The notes: generated by a model not told the origin, from the sequence alone. 64,000 nucleotides of DNA from Paulinella micropora (GCA_019918135.1 WBZZ01003770.1:25001-89000); one strand, 5' to 3'; positions 42,127 through 52,584 are shown, counted from the stretch's first letter. A program made the numbers and translations.

Positions 42127-44555
42127 ATGGGCGACCGGGACCAGGCTGGACACGACACAGCGGGGCCCCCGGGGTGTCTGTTGGACCACCCCCGGTGGGA
42201 ATGTTATCTCAACATACCAGATCGCCTCACGGCCTACTGCGTGGCCCCGCCCTGCCTAAGACGTGAGCGCGAGGACACCGTACGACAGGCCCTGTTCTTA
42301 AGCTCCCTACAATTTCATCGCTGGCACCACCAGCTAGGAGGCCCTGTCCTGCCCGTGTTACCCCAGGGCACCCTACTCGAGGTCTGCGCCCGGACAGGCG
42401 TGAGTTTGCCCGTTCCGTACGACCCGGAGGCCTGGGGCCCCGCTGTCCGTCGCCTCTACACCCAGCAACAGCTCGTCTTCGCTCCTCTCGTAGTTCCGCT
42501 CCCTACAGAAACTGACACTCGAGGTAGGCGATACTGGGTTTCGCTAGAGAAGGTCCTGCAGCTGTTCCAGCCTTCGCCAGGCCAGCCTCCGTTGCCTACG
42601 GAACTGGTGCTGGCCCAAGCCCAGCCCCTGCCCGGTACGGACCAGAGCCTGGAGCCCACCGGTGCGGAACTGTCGCATCGTACTACTACGTTCGCGTTCC
42701 GCCTCTTTCAGCTGGACTGGCCGTATCATCACTTGCGGCGCGTGATTACTCGCCTGGACGTGCAGAGCTTCCGCTTATGCCTGCAAAAGGACTCGGAATG
42801 TTACCGCTGGAAGGCCGAGAGGTCCGCGCGCGCCTTCTTCGAACGCATGCAGACCGAACTTATTACAGCCGACACCACCCCCTCGCTCTGACAGTGCAAG
42901 AGACGCCGCACCTCAAGCAGCTGAGCTTGTTGCAGCTCGATGACGAGGGGTGTGCGCCTTGTGTACGCTTTGGCCTTTGGTCCTGTACTGCGCTGGAAGA
43001 GCTTGCGTTGACACGCCAACGGACCAGGAGGGCACAGGTGGCGCTGGTAGACCTGGTCATTACGAAATGCCCCCTGCTCCGCACCATCGACACCTGCACG
43101 GGGGCCAGCCTCCCGCAACGCGTCGCCATCCGAGTGAGCTCCTTGCGTAGGCCTCTGACGCTGATTACCGGCGGCCACGTGCGGATACTGGCGGTCGACT
43201 GTGAGCTAGAAAGCCTGACCGTGCTCAACCCGCCACTAGCGAGCCCGCGGCCTTGGCGACCAGAGGAGGGAGAAGGAGTTCCGTGTAGGGGCGACGCGCA
43301 GAGGATACTAGAGTACAGTGCGGCGGCCCCGGCATTCTGGCTAGTGTTCAGGAGGTGTGGCTTGTTGCACACTGTAACCCTGCCCCGGGCAGAGTGCGCC
43401 AGGTCCCTCCGCCTCTTCTTCGAACAGGGCTGCGCTCTGCCGTGCCTGCGGCTCCCCAGCCTCAGCCGCTGCCACGGGCCGCTGACCGTGAAATACGAGG
43501 GCCCGGGGCCGACGGCGACCTCTCCCCTGGCCAAAACCGAGCTGGTACTCGAGCGCTTGTCGGCGGTCGAGGGTAAAGCCACACTCGAGGTCCGCGGCAG
43601 TGACAGCCTGTCCAAAATCTGTTTCCCCGCGCTGACCAGCGCCCAGTGGTTCAGCCTAACCTTGGTCGAATGTGCTAATCTGCGTAGCGTTGAGTTCCCT
43701 GTGCTAGCCAGCGCCCAGGAGTTCAGCCTAGAAGTGACGGGCTGCAGGAGTCTGCGCTGCGTCAGCCTCCCGGCGCTAGCTAAGCTAGGGAAGTTCACTC
43801 TAACCTTGGCGGACTGTGGCAACCTGCAGTCCGTGCGTCTATCCTCTGCCTGGCAGGCCCAGGGGACCGAGGTTCACCTCGCGGTGCGCCAATGCGGCGC
43901 GCTGACCAGCTTCGAGTTGCCCAGTCCGGCTAACAGCCTAGCCAAGACGTTCGAATTCAAGGGGTGTGACGCGCTGTCCGAGTTGTATTTCCACCCGCAG
44001 GCGTCTTTCCTGGGGAAGCGCTCCCACGAGGAGGCTGGGGGGCTCACTCTTCTCAAAGTCCAGGAGTGTAAGCAGCTGAGGCAACTGTCGCTGCCTCCCC
44101 CGTCCGTCGCCCCGCTGTCGCTCACGGTGCATGATTGTGCGGCGCTCGAAGAAATACGCCTCCTCTTCCCCGAGCCGGAGATCCGGTGGGAGGCCGACGA
44201 AGGCCGGCAGCTCTCCATCCACGTCCAGAAGTGTAGGCAGCTGAAGCAACTGTCGCTGCCTCCCCCGTCCATCGTCCCGCTGTCACTCACGGTCCACGAC
44301 TGTGCGGCGCTCGAAGAAATACGCTTCTTCCCCGAGCCGGAGATCCGGCGGGTAGCCGGCGAAGGCCGGCGGCTCTCCATCCACGTCCAGGAGTGCAACC
44401 AGCTGAGGCAACTGTCGCTGCCTCCCCTGCGCCTCCCGCTGGAGCTCACTGTTCGTGACTGTGCTGCGCTCGGAACCACAGACCTGCCCGCTCCTCAGGA
44501 CGGACCGCGCGGTGACCTCACACTCAAGCTAGCCGGTTGTCCTCTACTGGCCTAA
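42127..44555 (+). CDS. Large leucine-rich-repeat protein, paralogue 3 (interrupted)
   Basis: Starts at ATG 42,127 (MGDRDQAGHD) and ends at TAA 44,555. The helical N-terminal domain and the LRR region match the protein at 36,132-38,456. For example, CTALEELALTRQR corresponds to CSVLEEFALTRRR, and CPLLRTIDTCTGAS to CPALRLVDTSTGGS. The LRRs have the same mid-repeat Cys (LTLVECANLRSVEFPVL). Three near-identical late repeats carry QLRQLSLPPPS and LTVHDCAALEEI. The N-terminal and LRR parts overlap in different frames, so it is broken or misread at one point. ATTAAA at 44,697-44,702. Confidence 0.75.
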
Positions 44556-44937
44556 GGGGGGTTCAGTACAGAAGCGGGACGAGGGGGGGGGGGGGGCCAG
44601 CAGCGCGCCGGGGCGAGAGAGAGGGGGAGGGGCCGCGTAGTCTGGCTAGCGGCCAAACCCGGCCAGGTACCGGAGTGAGGGAAGGGGCGCTTGCTCATTA
44701 AAGGCCAAGCTCGGCATAGAAGCCCCGAGGGGGTTGGCTACTTTCCTACGGTCCGGGGCAGGGGTGGTTGTCAGGAAGGGGTAATTTAATCCGCGTGCGC
44801 GGTAGACGGACTAGCGCTACAGCGTGGCCGCCGGAGTTAAGCGCGCCGGTCGTGCGCGTGGGGGGAGGCGAGGCGGTCCAGACGTCAGGGCCGGGCTTAG
44901 CAGCCCCTACCCCGCGCGGCTGCGGCGCGAGGCCTGG
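44556..44937. other. Convergent spacer
   Basis: No gene. It has a G run at about 44,583-44,597, ATTAAA (plus) at 44,697-44,702 and ATTAAA (minus, as TTTAAT) at 44,785-44,790, so each convergent gene has its own site. Confidence 0.7.
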
Positions 44938-45759
44938 CTAGCGGTCGCACAGCTGCAGCGCCCGGCCGCTGGCCAAGTCAAACGTACAACCACAGCCGAA
45001 ACGGATCGTGTGTGCTGCCAGGACGAAGTCGGCGGGGCCTTCGTCGGCTAGGTGGCCGGAGCAGGAACAGGAGGGGCCCAGGGGTTCGCGCTGTGCGTAG
45101 CTCCTCATCGTGGCCCGCTGGGTGCTGGCGTTCTGTGGTAGTACCGTGCCGCCGACCCAAGGGGCCGGGGAGGGGGCGGGGGGCCGCGGGGGGTGGGCGT
45201 CGGGGAGGAGGGGGGGAAAGAGAGCGACCGCGGGTGCCCCCCGGGGCCTACGTAGTGCCCACGGGGGGGAGGGGCGCCGCCGGCCGGCCGCCCCCGTCGC
45301 CCCTCCCCCGGACTGCGCCTGCGCTGGCCGTAGGCCGGCGCTCCAGCTCTGGAGCTGCAGGAGCCACCGTGGACGGTGCTCGCCGCCCGCGAGCGCCGGT
45401 GGCGGCCGACGGTGCTCGGCATCCGCCGCGGGCGGGGTGCCGCCGCCGGGCCCGACACGATCGTCGGCGCCCGCTTTCGTGTCAGCGTCCGCCTCCTCAG
45501 GGTCGGCCTCCGTCTCCGGGTCGGTCTCTGTCTCGGAGTCCGCCGCCTGACGGGCGTGGCGCCCGCACAGCCCGGGCGTGGCGGCCCCGGCGCGCCGGAA
45601 GAGGCTTCTCCGTGCGCAGGGCCGGCAGGCCGGCACCCAGGCCGTCCAGCGCCGGCCGTGCCCCGGCCTGTACCTGCCCAGCGGTCCGCGGCGCCACCCC
45701 TGGAAACTGTACTTGACCGTGCCCCGGCGCCGGGCAGCACGCGCGGCGGAGGGTGCCAT
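44938..45759 (-). CDS. Protein with terminal Cys clusters and acidic stretch, unknown
   Basis: A 273-residue reading from ATG 45,759 (MAPSAARAAR) to 44,938. The basic N terminus contains CRPCARRS...CGRHAR, a possible zinc site. An acidic run of TE/DPE repeats (SETETDPETEADPEEAD) follows, then a Pro/Arg-rich linker that may be poorly constrained. The C terminus has CSCSGHLADEGPADF and FGCGCTFDLASG, a second Cys group. The acidic and basic layout would suit a chromatin or transcription factor. It is divergent from the zinc-ribbon and Rpb5 ORFs, with about 290 bases between starts. Family unknown. Confidence 0.5.
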   Translation of the reverse strand: MAPSAARAARRRGTVKYSFQGWRRGPLGRYRPGHGRRWTAWVPACRPCARRSLFRRAGAATPGLCGRHARQAADSETETDPETEADPEEADADTKAGADDRVGPGGGTPPAADAEHRRPPPALAGGEHRPRWLLQLQSWSAGLRPAQAQSGGGATGAAGRRRPSPPWALRRPRGAPAVALFPPLLPDAHPPRPPAPSPAPWVGGTVLPQNASTQRATMRSYAQREPLGPSCSCSGHLADEGPADFVLAAHTIRFGCGCTFDLASGRALQLCDR

Positions 45760-46049
45760 AGCAGGGGCTTTCTGCCCCCCGGCCGCGTGTACGGCGGGGC
45801 TGAGCTGGCCCGGCCCGCCCCCCGCGCGCGCCCGGGGGGAGGCGGCGGGGTGCCCCGCCCCGGGCGCGGCGCCACGCCCGTGCCCGGGGGCCCAAGGGGG
45901 GGGGGGGGGGGGGAAGGCTGGAAGGAGGGGGAGGGGAGGTCGTCGGGGCGGAGGAGGGGGGGGCCCCGACGAAACCTGTCTCCTCCCCCCGCCCCCCGCG
46001 CACGCCGGCTCTCCCGGCGACGGGGGCCGCCCGCCCCCGGCTGGCAGAA
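45760..46049. other. Divergent spacer
   Basis: G run at about 45,897-45,912 and several shorter ones. It must hold the promoters of the flanking divergent genes. No gene is supported. Confidence 0.6.
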
Positions 46050-46211
46050 ATGCTGAGCGTGGACGACTGCCTAGCGGCCAGGCCGGGGGCCCGCTCCCGC
46101 GCGGCCCGCATCCCGCGCCAGCACGCCTGCCCCGACTGCCAGGGCAGCGAACTCGTGTGCGTGAACGGCTCTGCGTGTGACTGTGGGTGGCTGGGCTCCG
46201 TCGTAGCCTAG
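46050..46211 (+). CDS. TFIIB-like zinc ribbon ORF
   Basis: A 53-residue ORF from ATG 46,050 (MLSVDDCLAA). It carries CPDC at 27-30 and CDCGWLGSVV at 43-52, the C..C...C.CG..V pattern of the TFIIB N-terminal zinc ribbon, which docks on RNA polymerase II. The Rpb5-like ORF follows immediately in the same direction. A ribbon alone is too short to be a complete TFIIB. Whether it is a separate small protein or belongs with the Rpb5-like product is unclear. Confidence 0.55.
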   Translation: MLSVDDCLAARPGARSRAARIPRQHACPDCQGSELVCVNGSACDCGWLGSVVA

Positions 46212-46865
46212 CACCTGACGAGGCTGCTGGTGCAGCGCGGCTACGCCCGGCGGCTGTCGCACCCACGGGACGTAGTGGGTGAGTGGCTGCCGTTCCTGCC
46301 CCCGGGCGCGGCGGCCCAGCCGCTCCCCCCGCTGTCGGTGTGCTGGGGCAGGGCACAGGATCCGGGCGGGGCTTCCCTCAGCAGCGCGACGGCCGAGGCC
46401 TGGCTGCAGGACCTGGAGGACCGGCACGGGGCGGGCCCCCGCACCGTCTGGCTCCTCCACCGCAAGCGGCGGCAGCCCGTGGCCAAGCTGCTGGCGGGCC
46501 GCGCGCGCGGCCTGGGCTGGTCCGTGGAGTTCTGGACCGAGGACGAACTGCTGTTCCCGCCCGACACGCACGGCACGTACTTCGCGGAGCACCGGGTGCT
46601 GGCCCCGGAGGAAGTGAGCGAGCTGGCCAGGACCTACTCGGTGCTGCCACAGGAGCAGTTTCCCGTCCTGCACAGCGGCGACCCCGCCGCTCGCTGGTGG
46701 GGCGTGCGGCCCGGCGACATTGTGCGCGTGTCTTCGTGGCTGGACGGGGGCGAGCAGCCTACCTACCGCCGGTGCGGGCCCCTGGGCGCCGAACAGTTCC
46801 GGCGCGACAGCATCGTCCCCAAGAAGCCGAGGCAGGTCGATCGCCAGGGCCGCTACACCACTTGA
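46212..46865 (+). CDS. RNA polymerase subunit Rpb5 homologue
   Basis: About 217 residues, the usual length of eukaryotic Rpb5. The N-terminal part begins LTRLLVQRGYARRL, as Rpb5 does. VEFWTEDELLF aligns with the EQFLQQELL segment of human RPB5. The C-terminal assembly domain is clear: FAEHRVLAPEEVSEL, HSGDPAARWWGVRPGDIVRV, then PTYRR. It would sit in the jaw/shelf of a Pol II-like enzyme and contact DNA ahead of the active site. No ATG marks the start of the domain, which directly abuts the zinc-ribbon ORF. Divergence from cellular Rpb5 supports a viral origin; Rpb5 is encoded by several nucleocytoplasmic large DNA viruses. AATAAA at 47,092-47,097. Confidence 0.88.
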   Translation, partial: HLTRLLVQRGYARRLSHPRDVVGEWLPFLPPGAAAQPLPPLSVCWGRAQDPGGASLSSATAEAWLQDLEDRHGAGPRTVWLLHRKRRQPVAKLLAGRARGLGWSVEFWTEDELLFPPDTHGTYFAEHRVLAPEEVSELARTYSVLPQEQFPVLHSGDPAARWWGVRPGDIVRVSSWLDGGEQPTYRRCGPLGAEQFRRDSIVPKKPRQVDRQGRYTT

Positions 46866-47088
46866 ACGGCCGGGGGAGGGGGGGCGGGCCCCCCCCCTCC
46901 CCCCCCTCCCCCCGCCCCTTTTGCCTGCCACCCGCAACGGTTAGTGGGGGGCTCTCCGCAGGTCCTCTGTCCGCCTCTCTTCTCCTTCGTAGCCCGGCCC
47001 GTGCTGCCGGCCGGCAACAAGGCATGCATCGGGTGCGGAGCCCGACCAACTGCCTCCCCCGCCTGGCTGTCAAAAACAGAACGGTGCA

Positions 47089-47097
47089 TTTAATAAA
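47089..47097. promoter_or_regulatory. Bidirectional poly(A) signal
   Basis: TTTAATAAA reads AATAAA on the plus strand (47,092-47,097) and ATTAAA on the minus strand (47,089-47,094). It can serve both the Rpb5-like gene and the convergent gene ending at 47,146. Confidence 0.7.
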
Positions 47098-47145
47098 AAA
47101 TAACTCTCGTAAGCCCTTCCTTCTTCAGAAAACAGGACGGTGGTG

Positions 47146-47784
47146 CTAAGAGAAGATGTTGCCTAGCGCTAGGTCACGGATGGCCCTTCTGAGCGCGGGT
47201 ACTTCCTGGGGCACTGCCTCCAGCCTCGCGATGACGTAGCCCCAGCTCGCTCGGCCTTCGACCCACCCGTCACCGGACCCGTCAAAGTCCTGATCCACAA
47301 AGTAGAAGAGCGCTGCCAGGGGGTGAGAAAAGGAGCCGTCCGTTCCCTCGTCGTCGTCGCTCTCGCACTCTTCCTCCCCCGTTTGCTCCAGGTCCCGCAG
47401 GATCTCCTGTGTGTCCCACTGGTCGGCCTCCCCGGTCCCAAAGTGGAGCAGGCACGCCATCACCTCAGCCAGGACCTTTTGCTGCCACTGGGCCTTGAGC
47501 CTGGCGAGATAGGCGGCCAGGTGTGGCTGTCGGTGCACCTCGGCGGTGGCGCGGGCAAACTTCATTTCGGCACGGGCCCGGCGACCAAAGACAGCTTTGC
47601 GCCGCTTGAGGGGTGGCGGGGGTGTGGAGGGGCGGGCGTCTGCGCCACGGCGCTTCTGGCCCGCCGGCACCGGGGCGCCGGACGGGGCGTCGGCCAGTGC
47701 GCCGGCCAGCGTCCGCGCCGCAGCGGTCGGAGACGGAAGAGGGGTCGGGGGGAGCAAGTCGGCGGAACACGAGGGGGTAGACAT
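47146..47784 (-). CDS. Putative nuclear protein, unknown, 212 residues
   Basis: ATG 47,784 (MSTPSCSADL) to the stop at 47,146. The first 70 residues are Pro/Ala/Ser-rich and contain a bipartite nuclear-localisation-like signal (KRRGADARPSTPPPPLKRRK). A helical domain follows (FARATAEVHRQPHLAAYLARL), then an acidic stretch (EEECESDDDEGTDG), then a folded C terminus (ALFYFVDQDFDGSGDGW). DQDFDGSGDGW resembles an EF-hand loop in spacing, but only one is present. Family not recognised. It shares the bidirectional poly(A) site at 47,089. Confidence 0.6.
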   Translation of the reverse strand: MSTPSCSADLLPPTPLPSPTAAARTLAGALADAPSGAPVPAGQKRRGADARPSTPPPPLKRRKAVFGRRARAEMKFARATAEVHRQPHLAAYLARLKAQWQQKVLAEVMACLLHFGTGEADQWDTQEILRDLEQTGEEECESDDDEGTDGSFSHPLAALFYFVDQDFDGSGDGWVEGRASWGYVIARLEAVPQEVPALRRAIRDLALGNIFS

Positions 47785-48139
47785 AGGCTCTGCCTCCAGC
47801 GAGCGGAATTGAATTGTGGCCGGGACCGGGAGCTGGCGTCCTCCCCCCGGCGCAGCGTGCGTCGCGCGCCCTGCCTTGCGCGTCCGCCGCCGCGCTGGCG
47901 AGCGCCCCCCCCCCACGTCCGGAGCACAGACGGCGGGCGCCCGCCCCCCCCCCCCTCGGGGGGCCCACGGTGGCGAGCGCCGCCCGTGGCACGCGTGCCC
48001 CCGAGGGGGGAGGGAAACTCCGTTCGCTTTCCCCCTCTCCCCGGCCCCCCGCGGTGCGTGCGCGCCCTGGCGCAGGGAGGGTAGCGGACAGCGCGGGGGT
48101 ACAGGCTACCCCACAAAGCACGACCGGCCGAAGCCGCTC
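47785..48139. other. Divergent spacer
   Basis: No gene. It has C-rich runs near 47,908 and 47,945-47,955 and repeated CGGCGGGCGCCCGCC-like sequence. Confidence 0.6.
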
Positions 48140-49506
48140 ATGTCTAGCGCTGCCGGACTTAGCGACCTCGGCGGCGGCTCCGCCGAGGAGGACGTGCCCC
48201 ACTCGAGCTTCTGGGCCAGGTACTTCCAAGCCGTGATAACCCACGAGCTGAAAAGTCTGAAGAAGCGGGGCCGCCTCGCGGCCTATGCCGGCCCGGGGAC
48301 GCCCCCGAAGCGCCGGGCGTTTTCCCGGACCAGGTGGCCCCTGCGCCCCGGCCCGCAGGACTGTTTCCTGGCGGCCAGGCTAGTGTCCCTCAACAAGGCG
48401 GTTCTCACCGCGGCGATCGGCGCCCAGGCCTCGTGCACCCCGGCCGCGGTGGCGGACTGTATGCTGGCGGTGGGCTCGCACCACGCGCTGTCGACGGGCT
48501 GCGCGCCCGACCCCAGCGCCACGGACAAGCTGGTGGCCTTCTTTGCCGGCGCGCCGCAGCACCGGGCCACCAGGGCCCACCCCCGCTGCACGGGGCCCAA
48601 GCCGCACGGCAGCGCCCCGCGGTGCGGCTGCGCCTTCCGGCACAACGCCCTGGGGCGGGCCCTGGCACTCAGCGCCTGGCCTGCCTGCAGCTTGGGGCAG
48701 GACAACCTCGGTCGCTGCCTGGAGCTGCTGCGACAGGCAGGAGCGGAGGCTGTGCGCCGCGCGCTCGAGCCCGTGTTTCACCGCCTGGCCCAGGACGAAG
48801 CACGGCGCAGACAGGACGAACTAAGCTCCGAGTGCTCGTTCGCCCTGTTGGCGCTGGGGGCCAGGCCACAGGACGCGCTGTGGCTGTGGTACGACGGACA
48901 ATTCTGGCCGGCCCAACTAGACTCCCTCACGGGCCAGAGCCGGCGCCACGAACTCACGGTGCGGCTGCGTGTCCTCGAGCCGGGCGACGGGCCCGGCCCG
49001 CACTCTGCCGGCCGGGCTCTGTCCCCGGCGGACACGGCGCTGCTCCTCGACGCCCTGGCCCCTCCCCCGCCAAGCGCCGCGTCCAGGCTACGCGATGTGC
49101 TAGCGTCCGCGGTACAGCGGGCCGGGCCCCGCTACGCCCTGCGCTCCTTTCGAGTGCGCCCCAACTACGACGGAGTGCCTGTCTCTGCCCCCGCCGCCGC
49201 CGAGTGGTCCGAGTACTTTGCCCAGAGCTTCGAGGTGACGGAGCTCGCGGGGCAGGAGAGCAGCCGGAGGGCCGGGGGGCGCTGTGCCTGCCCGCGCACG
49301 CCCGCCAGCAGCCCTTCCACCGCTTCTTTCGTCAGTACCTAGACCCGCACCTCCGCCATGTGCGGCGCGACTGGCCGGTGGCGCTGTCGGTGCTCGTGGG
49401 CTCGTATTGTTTCGGGGGAGGGGTGATCCACGGCAGGAGCAGGCTCGAGAAGGGCTCCCGCCCCGACCGGGTGGTTGTTAGCCACGAACGTCCGGCCGAG
49501 CACTGA
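48140..49506 (+). CDS. Unrecognised protein, about 450 residues (interrupted near its end)
   Basis: ATG 48,140 (MSSAAGLSDL). The N-terminal part contains FWARYFQAVITHELKSL and a region with several Cys/His (CTPAAVADCMLAVGSHH, CGCAFRHN). The middle is helical (LGRCLELLRQAGAEAVRRAL) with ALWLWYDGQFWPAQLD. The last 60 residues (FFRQYLDPHLRHVRRDW, VLVGSYCFGGG) lie in another frame that runs to 49,506, so the gene appears broken or misread. AATAAA at 49,605-49,610 marks the 3' end. No family recognised. Confidence 0.6.
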
Positions 49507-49934
49507 CTCACTGGCCGCTTCCGCGCCCCTCAGGCCGTCCGGAGGGTTCGGTGCCGGGGGCTAGCCCGGCCACTCCGCCGGCCCCTTCTTTTCGGTTGGT
49601 GTCAATAAAAATCATGGCGTGGACTGTCTGTGTTTTATGATCCCGTGCGGCCGGGGGCCGGGGACGTCACCGGAAGAAGCTCCGTCTCGTCCGCGCGGCG
49701 GCGCTCTGCACCCGCCTCGCCTTTGATATGCGGCGCGCCCCAAGGAGCGGGACAAGAGAGAAGGGGTACCAGGGAGGAGACTGGGGTCCTCCTCCCCTCC
49801 CTTCCTTCCTTCCCCCCTCCCCCGCGGCACCCGCCCGCTCTCCCCAGACCGCCTGCCCCGTGCCGACACCTACCTGCCACCCCGTGGCGAGGAGACGCTC
49901 GCGCCGGAGTTTTACCCCCGGGCCCTACGCCCCC
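49507..49934. other. Spacer
   Basis: No gene. It contains AATAAA at 49,605-49,610 for the upstream gene, and a CT-rich tract around 49,790-49,860. Confidence 0.65.
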
Positions 49935-52097
49935 ATGTTCCGCGCCGCCGGGCTGGCCCGGGCTGGGGCGCCCGGGTTGCGTACCACGCGGGAGGCGGCG
50001 CTGGAGGTAGCGGCCGAACACATCCGTGGCACGGGCCTGCTCTCCGTGCCGGACCTGCTGCACCTGCGGCTCAGCGGCGCCTCCCGCACCCAGCTGGACG
50101 ACGCCAGGCTGCTCCTGCTGCTCCGCTTAGTGCGCCGGGTGGTCCTGTCGTACCTGCTGTTTTGTTACGCCCTGGACCGGTCCGTGTGGACCAGCCTGTG
50201 CAGCCGGCTAGCGTCCCTGCGCGGAGAGGCGGCGGGCCTGCGCGGGCGCCGGACGCCGGGCTGCCTGCAGTTCCTGTCTGTCCTAGACAGGGCCGGGCTG
50301 CCGCCGGCGGAGCGCGACCGGCTCACCGACGAGTACTACGCCGCGCTGTGCCACCGGGTGGGTGTGGCAGGGACGCCCCCCCGCCACCCGCGGGCCCGGC
50401 GCTTCGCAACCGCCCGGCCCTCGGCCACGCGTGGGGAGCCTGCCTGCGCGCGGACGGCGCGGCCCCCACCGCCGCGTTCGTAGCGCACGTCCGGGGGCTG
50501 CTGGCGCTCTTGCCGGACCGGGGGTGCTGGGGCGCGGCGAAAGGCCGCGCGCAGCGCCTGCTGAGGGTACAGCGCGCCTTTACCCCCGCCGTGTGGTGCG
50601 GCTGGCTCGCGAAGGGTTGGTTCCGCCGCCTGGAGCTCGACTGCCGCGCGGCCCAGCCGACCGCCGGCCGGGCCTACGTGTCCGACTTTTTGCGGCAGCT
50701 GTGCGAGCGCCCCCCCGGCGGGGCCGGCCACTTCTTCCGGCCCGGCCTGGTGGAGAAGTTGCACGTCCGCGGTGGGGGCGGGGTGGATCTCCAGGCCTTG
50801 TTCACTCTGCTGCCGGCCGCCTTCGGCCGGCTCCGCACCCTGTGGCTCCAGTGCACGGACGCGGCGGCCGGCGGGGCGCGCCCGGCCTGGGCGCTCGCCT
50901 CGGACACCCTGCTGGACTGCCGTGTATCGCTGCGCCCCCGCCCCGGCCCGGGCCGCGTCGCCCGCTGCTGGCGGAGGGCGGCGCCGCCGGCCCGCGCCCC
51001 CGACACCACCCTGGTGCTACCACGAGCGCACACGGTCGTGTTTTTGTGCCCGGAGCCACCGCCCCTGAAGCTGTGCCTGCGGGGCTGCCAGCGCCCGCGG
51101 TTTGTCTCCACCACCGCCGAGAACCTGTGGTTCGAAGACTGCGGCTTGTCTACCCTGAAGGGCTTGCTCCTCCCGACGTTCGCCGCTGCACGGGCGCCCC
51201 GGCCGGCCGGGGTCGTGCTGGTAGACTGCCCGCGCCTGGCGGAAACCAAGGTAGGCTGGGGCCTGCCCAGCCTCACCGTCCGGGGCCAGTGCGCTCTCAC
51301 GGTCATCGAAGACGACGACCGCGACTCGCAGACCCAGTACGACTTGACGGCCGCGCTGGGCGCCGTGGACTGCCAGGACGAGCTGGGCCTCCGTTTTCTG
51401 TCGCCGCAGCACACCTTGCTGCTAGGGGTGGGCCCGGAGCGGGCGGGGCGCCTCCGCGTCCACCCGGGCCGCGCGCTCCGGGAGTTGTGGCTCCTGGGGC
51501 TGGCGCCCACCGCACAGGCGCCCCTGCTGCTGCCGACCGCCCCGCCTGCCTTCTTCCGGCACACACTGCTGCACTGCCAGGGGCTGCACTGGCCGCGCGG
51601 GCTGGACCACGATCTCTTGGCCCGCGGCTACCACCAGCCCTGGGCGGGGGTCTCGCTCGGGCGGCCGGACCGCCTGGCCTGCCTACAGACCGCCCGGCCC
51701 TGGCTGGCCCCGGAGGTAGCTTGCGAGGTCCGGGGCGCCTTGTGGCAAGCGCTGCGCAGCCCGCGGGGGCTGGCGCTGCCGTGCATGCAGCGTGTGCTGC
51801 TGGGCGCCGGGCCCCTGAGCCCTCCCGACCCGGCGTGGCTGTTGCGGCTCTGCCCCCTGAACCGGGTAGTCCTGCTGCGGGGTGCGGGGGCTGGGCTGCC
51901 GGCGGCTCACGCTGTGTGCGCCCCCCGGCGCGCCGCCCGTGCGGCTGTACCTGCTGCACTGCGGCAACTCGCCGCCCCTCGTCTGTGTGCGCGGCAGCGA
52001 CGGGGGGGCGCGAAACGTGGAGGTGCGCTGGTCGGGCGGGAGCCCGTCGTCCGCGCTCGCCCGCGCCCGCGTAGTCCACACCGGCCCGGGGGCTTAA
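49935..52097 (+). CDS. Large LRR-like protein, paralogue 4 (interrupted)
   Basis: Starts at ATG 49,935 (MFRAAGLARA). The helical N-terminal domain (LLLLLRLVRRVVLSYLLF, GCLQFLSVLDRAGL) corresponds to that of the other LRR proteins. Then come diverged LRR-like strands with mid-repeat Cys, such as KLCLRGCQRPRFVS, NLWFEDCGLSTLKGL and GVVLVDCPRLAETKV. It is the most diverged of the four. The coding region passes through several overlapping frames and ends at TAA 52,097, so it is broken or misread at a few places. No poly(A) hexamer was found in the following 480 bases. Confidence 0.6.
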
Positions 52098-52584
52098 GGC
52101 CCCCGGTCCCCGGCCCCCGAACCCCCACGATTCTGCTGACCGACGCCATGCAGGCCTGACGGAGCAAAGAGTTCTGGGGCTGCCATAGCCCTGGCCGCAT
52201 TCCGGTGGCTGGGGTGCTAAGGCTAACCAGGTTTCTGTTGCGGAGCCTGACTTTTAAGAACTCACGGCGACCACTGGGGGGGGGGGGCGAGGTGCCATCT
52301 CCCCCCCCCCTTTTGGCTTCCTGTCTAATACCGGGATTCCCCCCCCCCCCCCCCCGCCGGGGGCGGCGTGCACAGCCCTCTTTTCTCCTCCCTCTCCTCA
52401 CTCGCCGCTCACGCCGCCCGGCTCACCGACTCCCGGAACAAAGGAGCAGGGCCCCTTCGGCTTTTAAGCTCTCTAACCGCGCGTCCGGCGAGAGAAGCCC
52501 CCAGGCCAGCTAGTTGTAGCCCAGCCGGGGGTGCACCACGGGTCCCCCACGGGTCCCCCACGGGTCCCCCATGGGTCCCACGGG
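52098..52584. other. Convergent spacer with short repeats
   Basis: No gene. It has G and C runs at about 52,277-52,285 and 52,337-52,352, and four tandem copies of GGGTCCCCCAC (one varied) at about 52,540-52,582, right at the end of the convergent gene. Unusually for the island, no AATAAA-type hexamer is seen for either neighbour. Confidence 0.7.

Noticed and set aside
47146-47784. Calling the DQDFDGSGDGW loop a calcium-binding EF-hand
   Set aside because: Only one loop is present and the flanking helices are not typical, so it is noted but not assigned.
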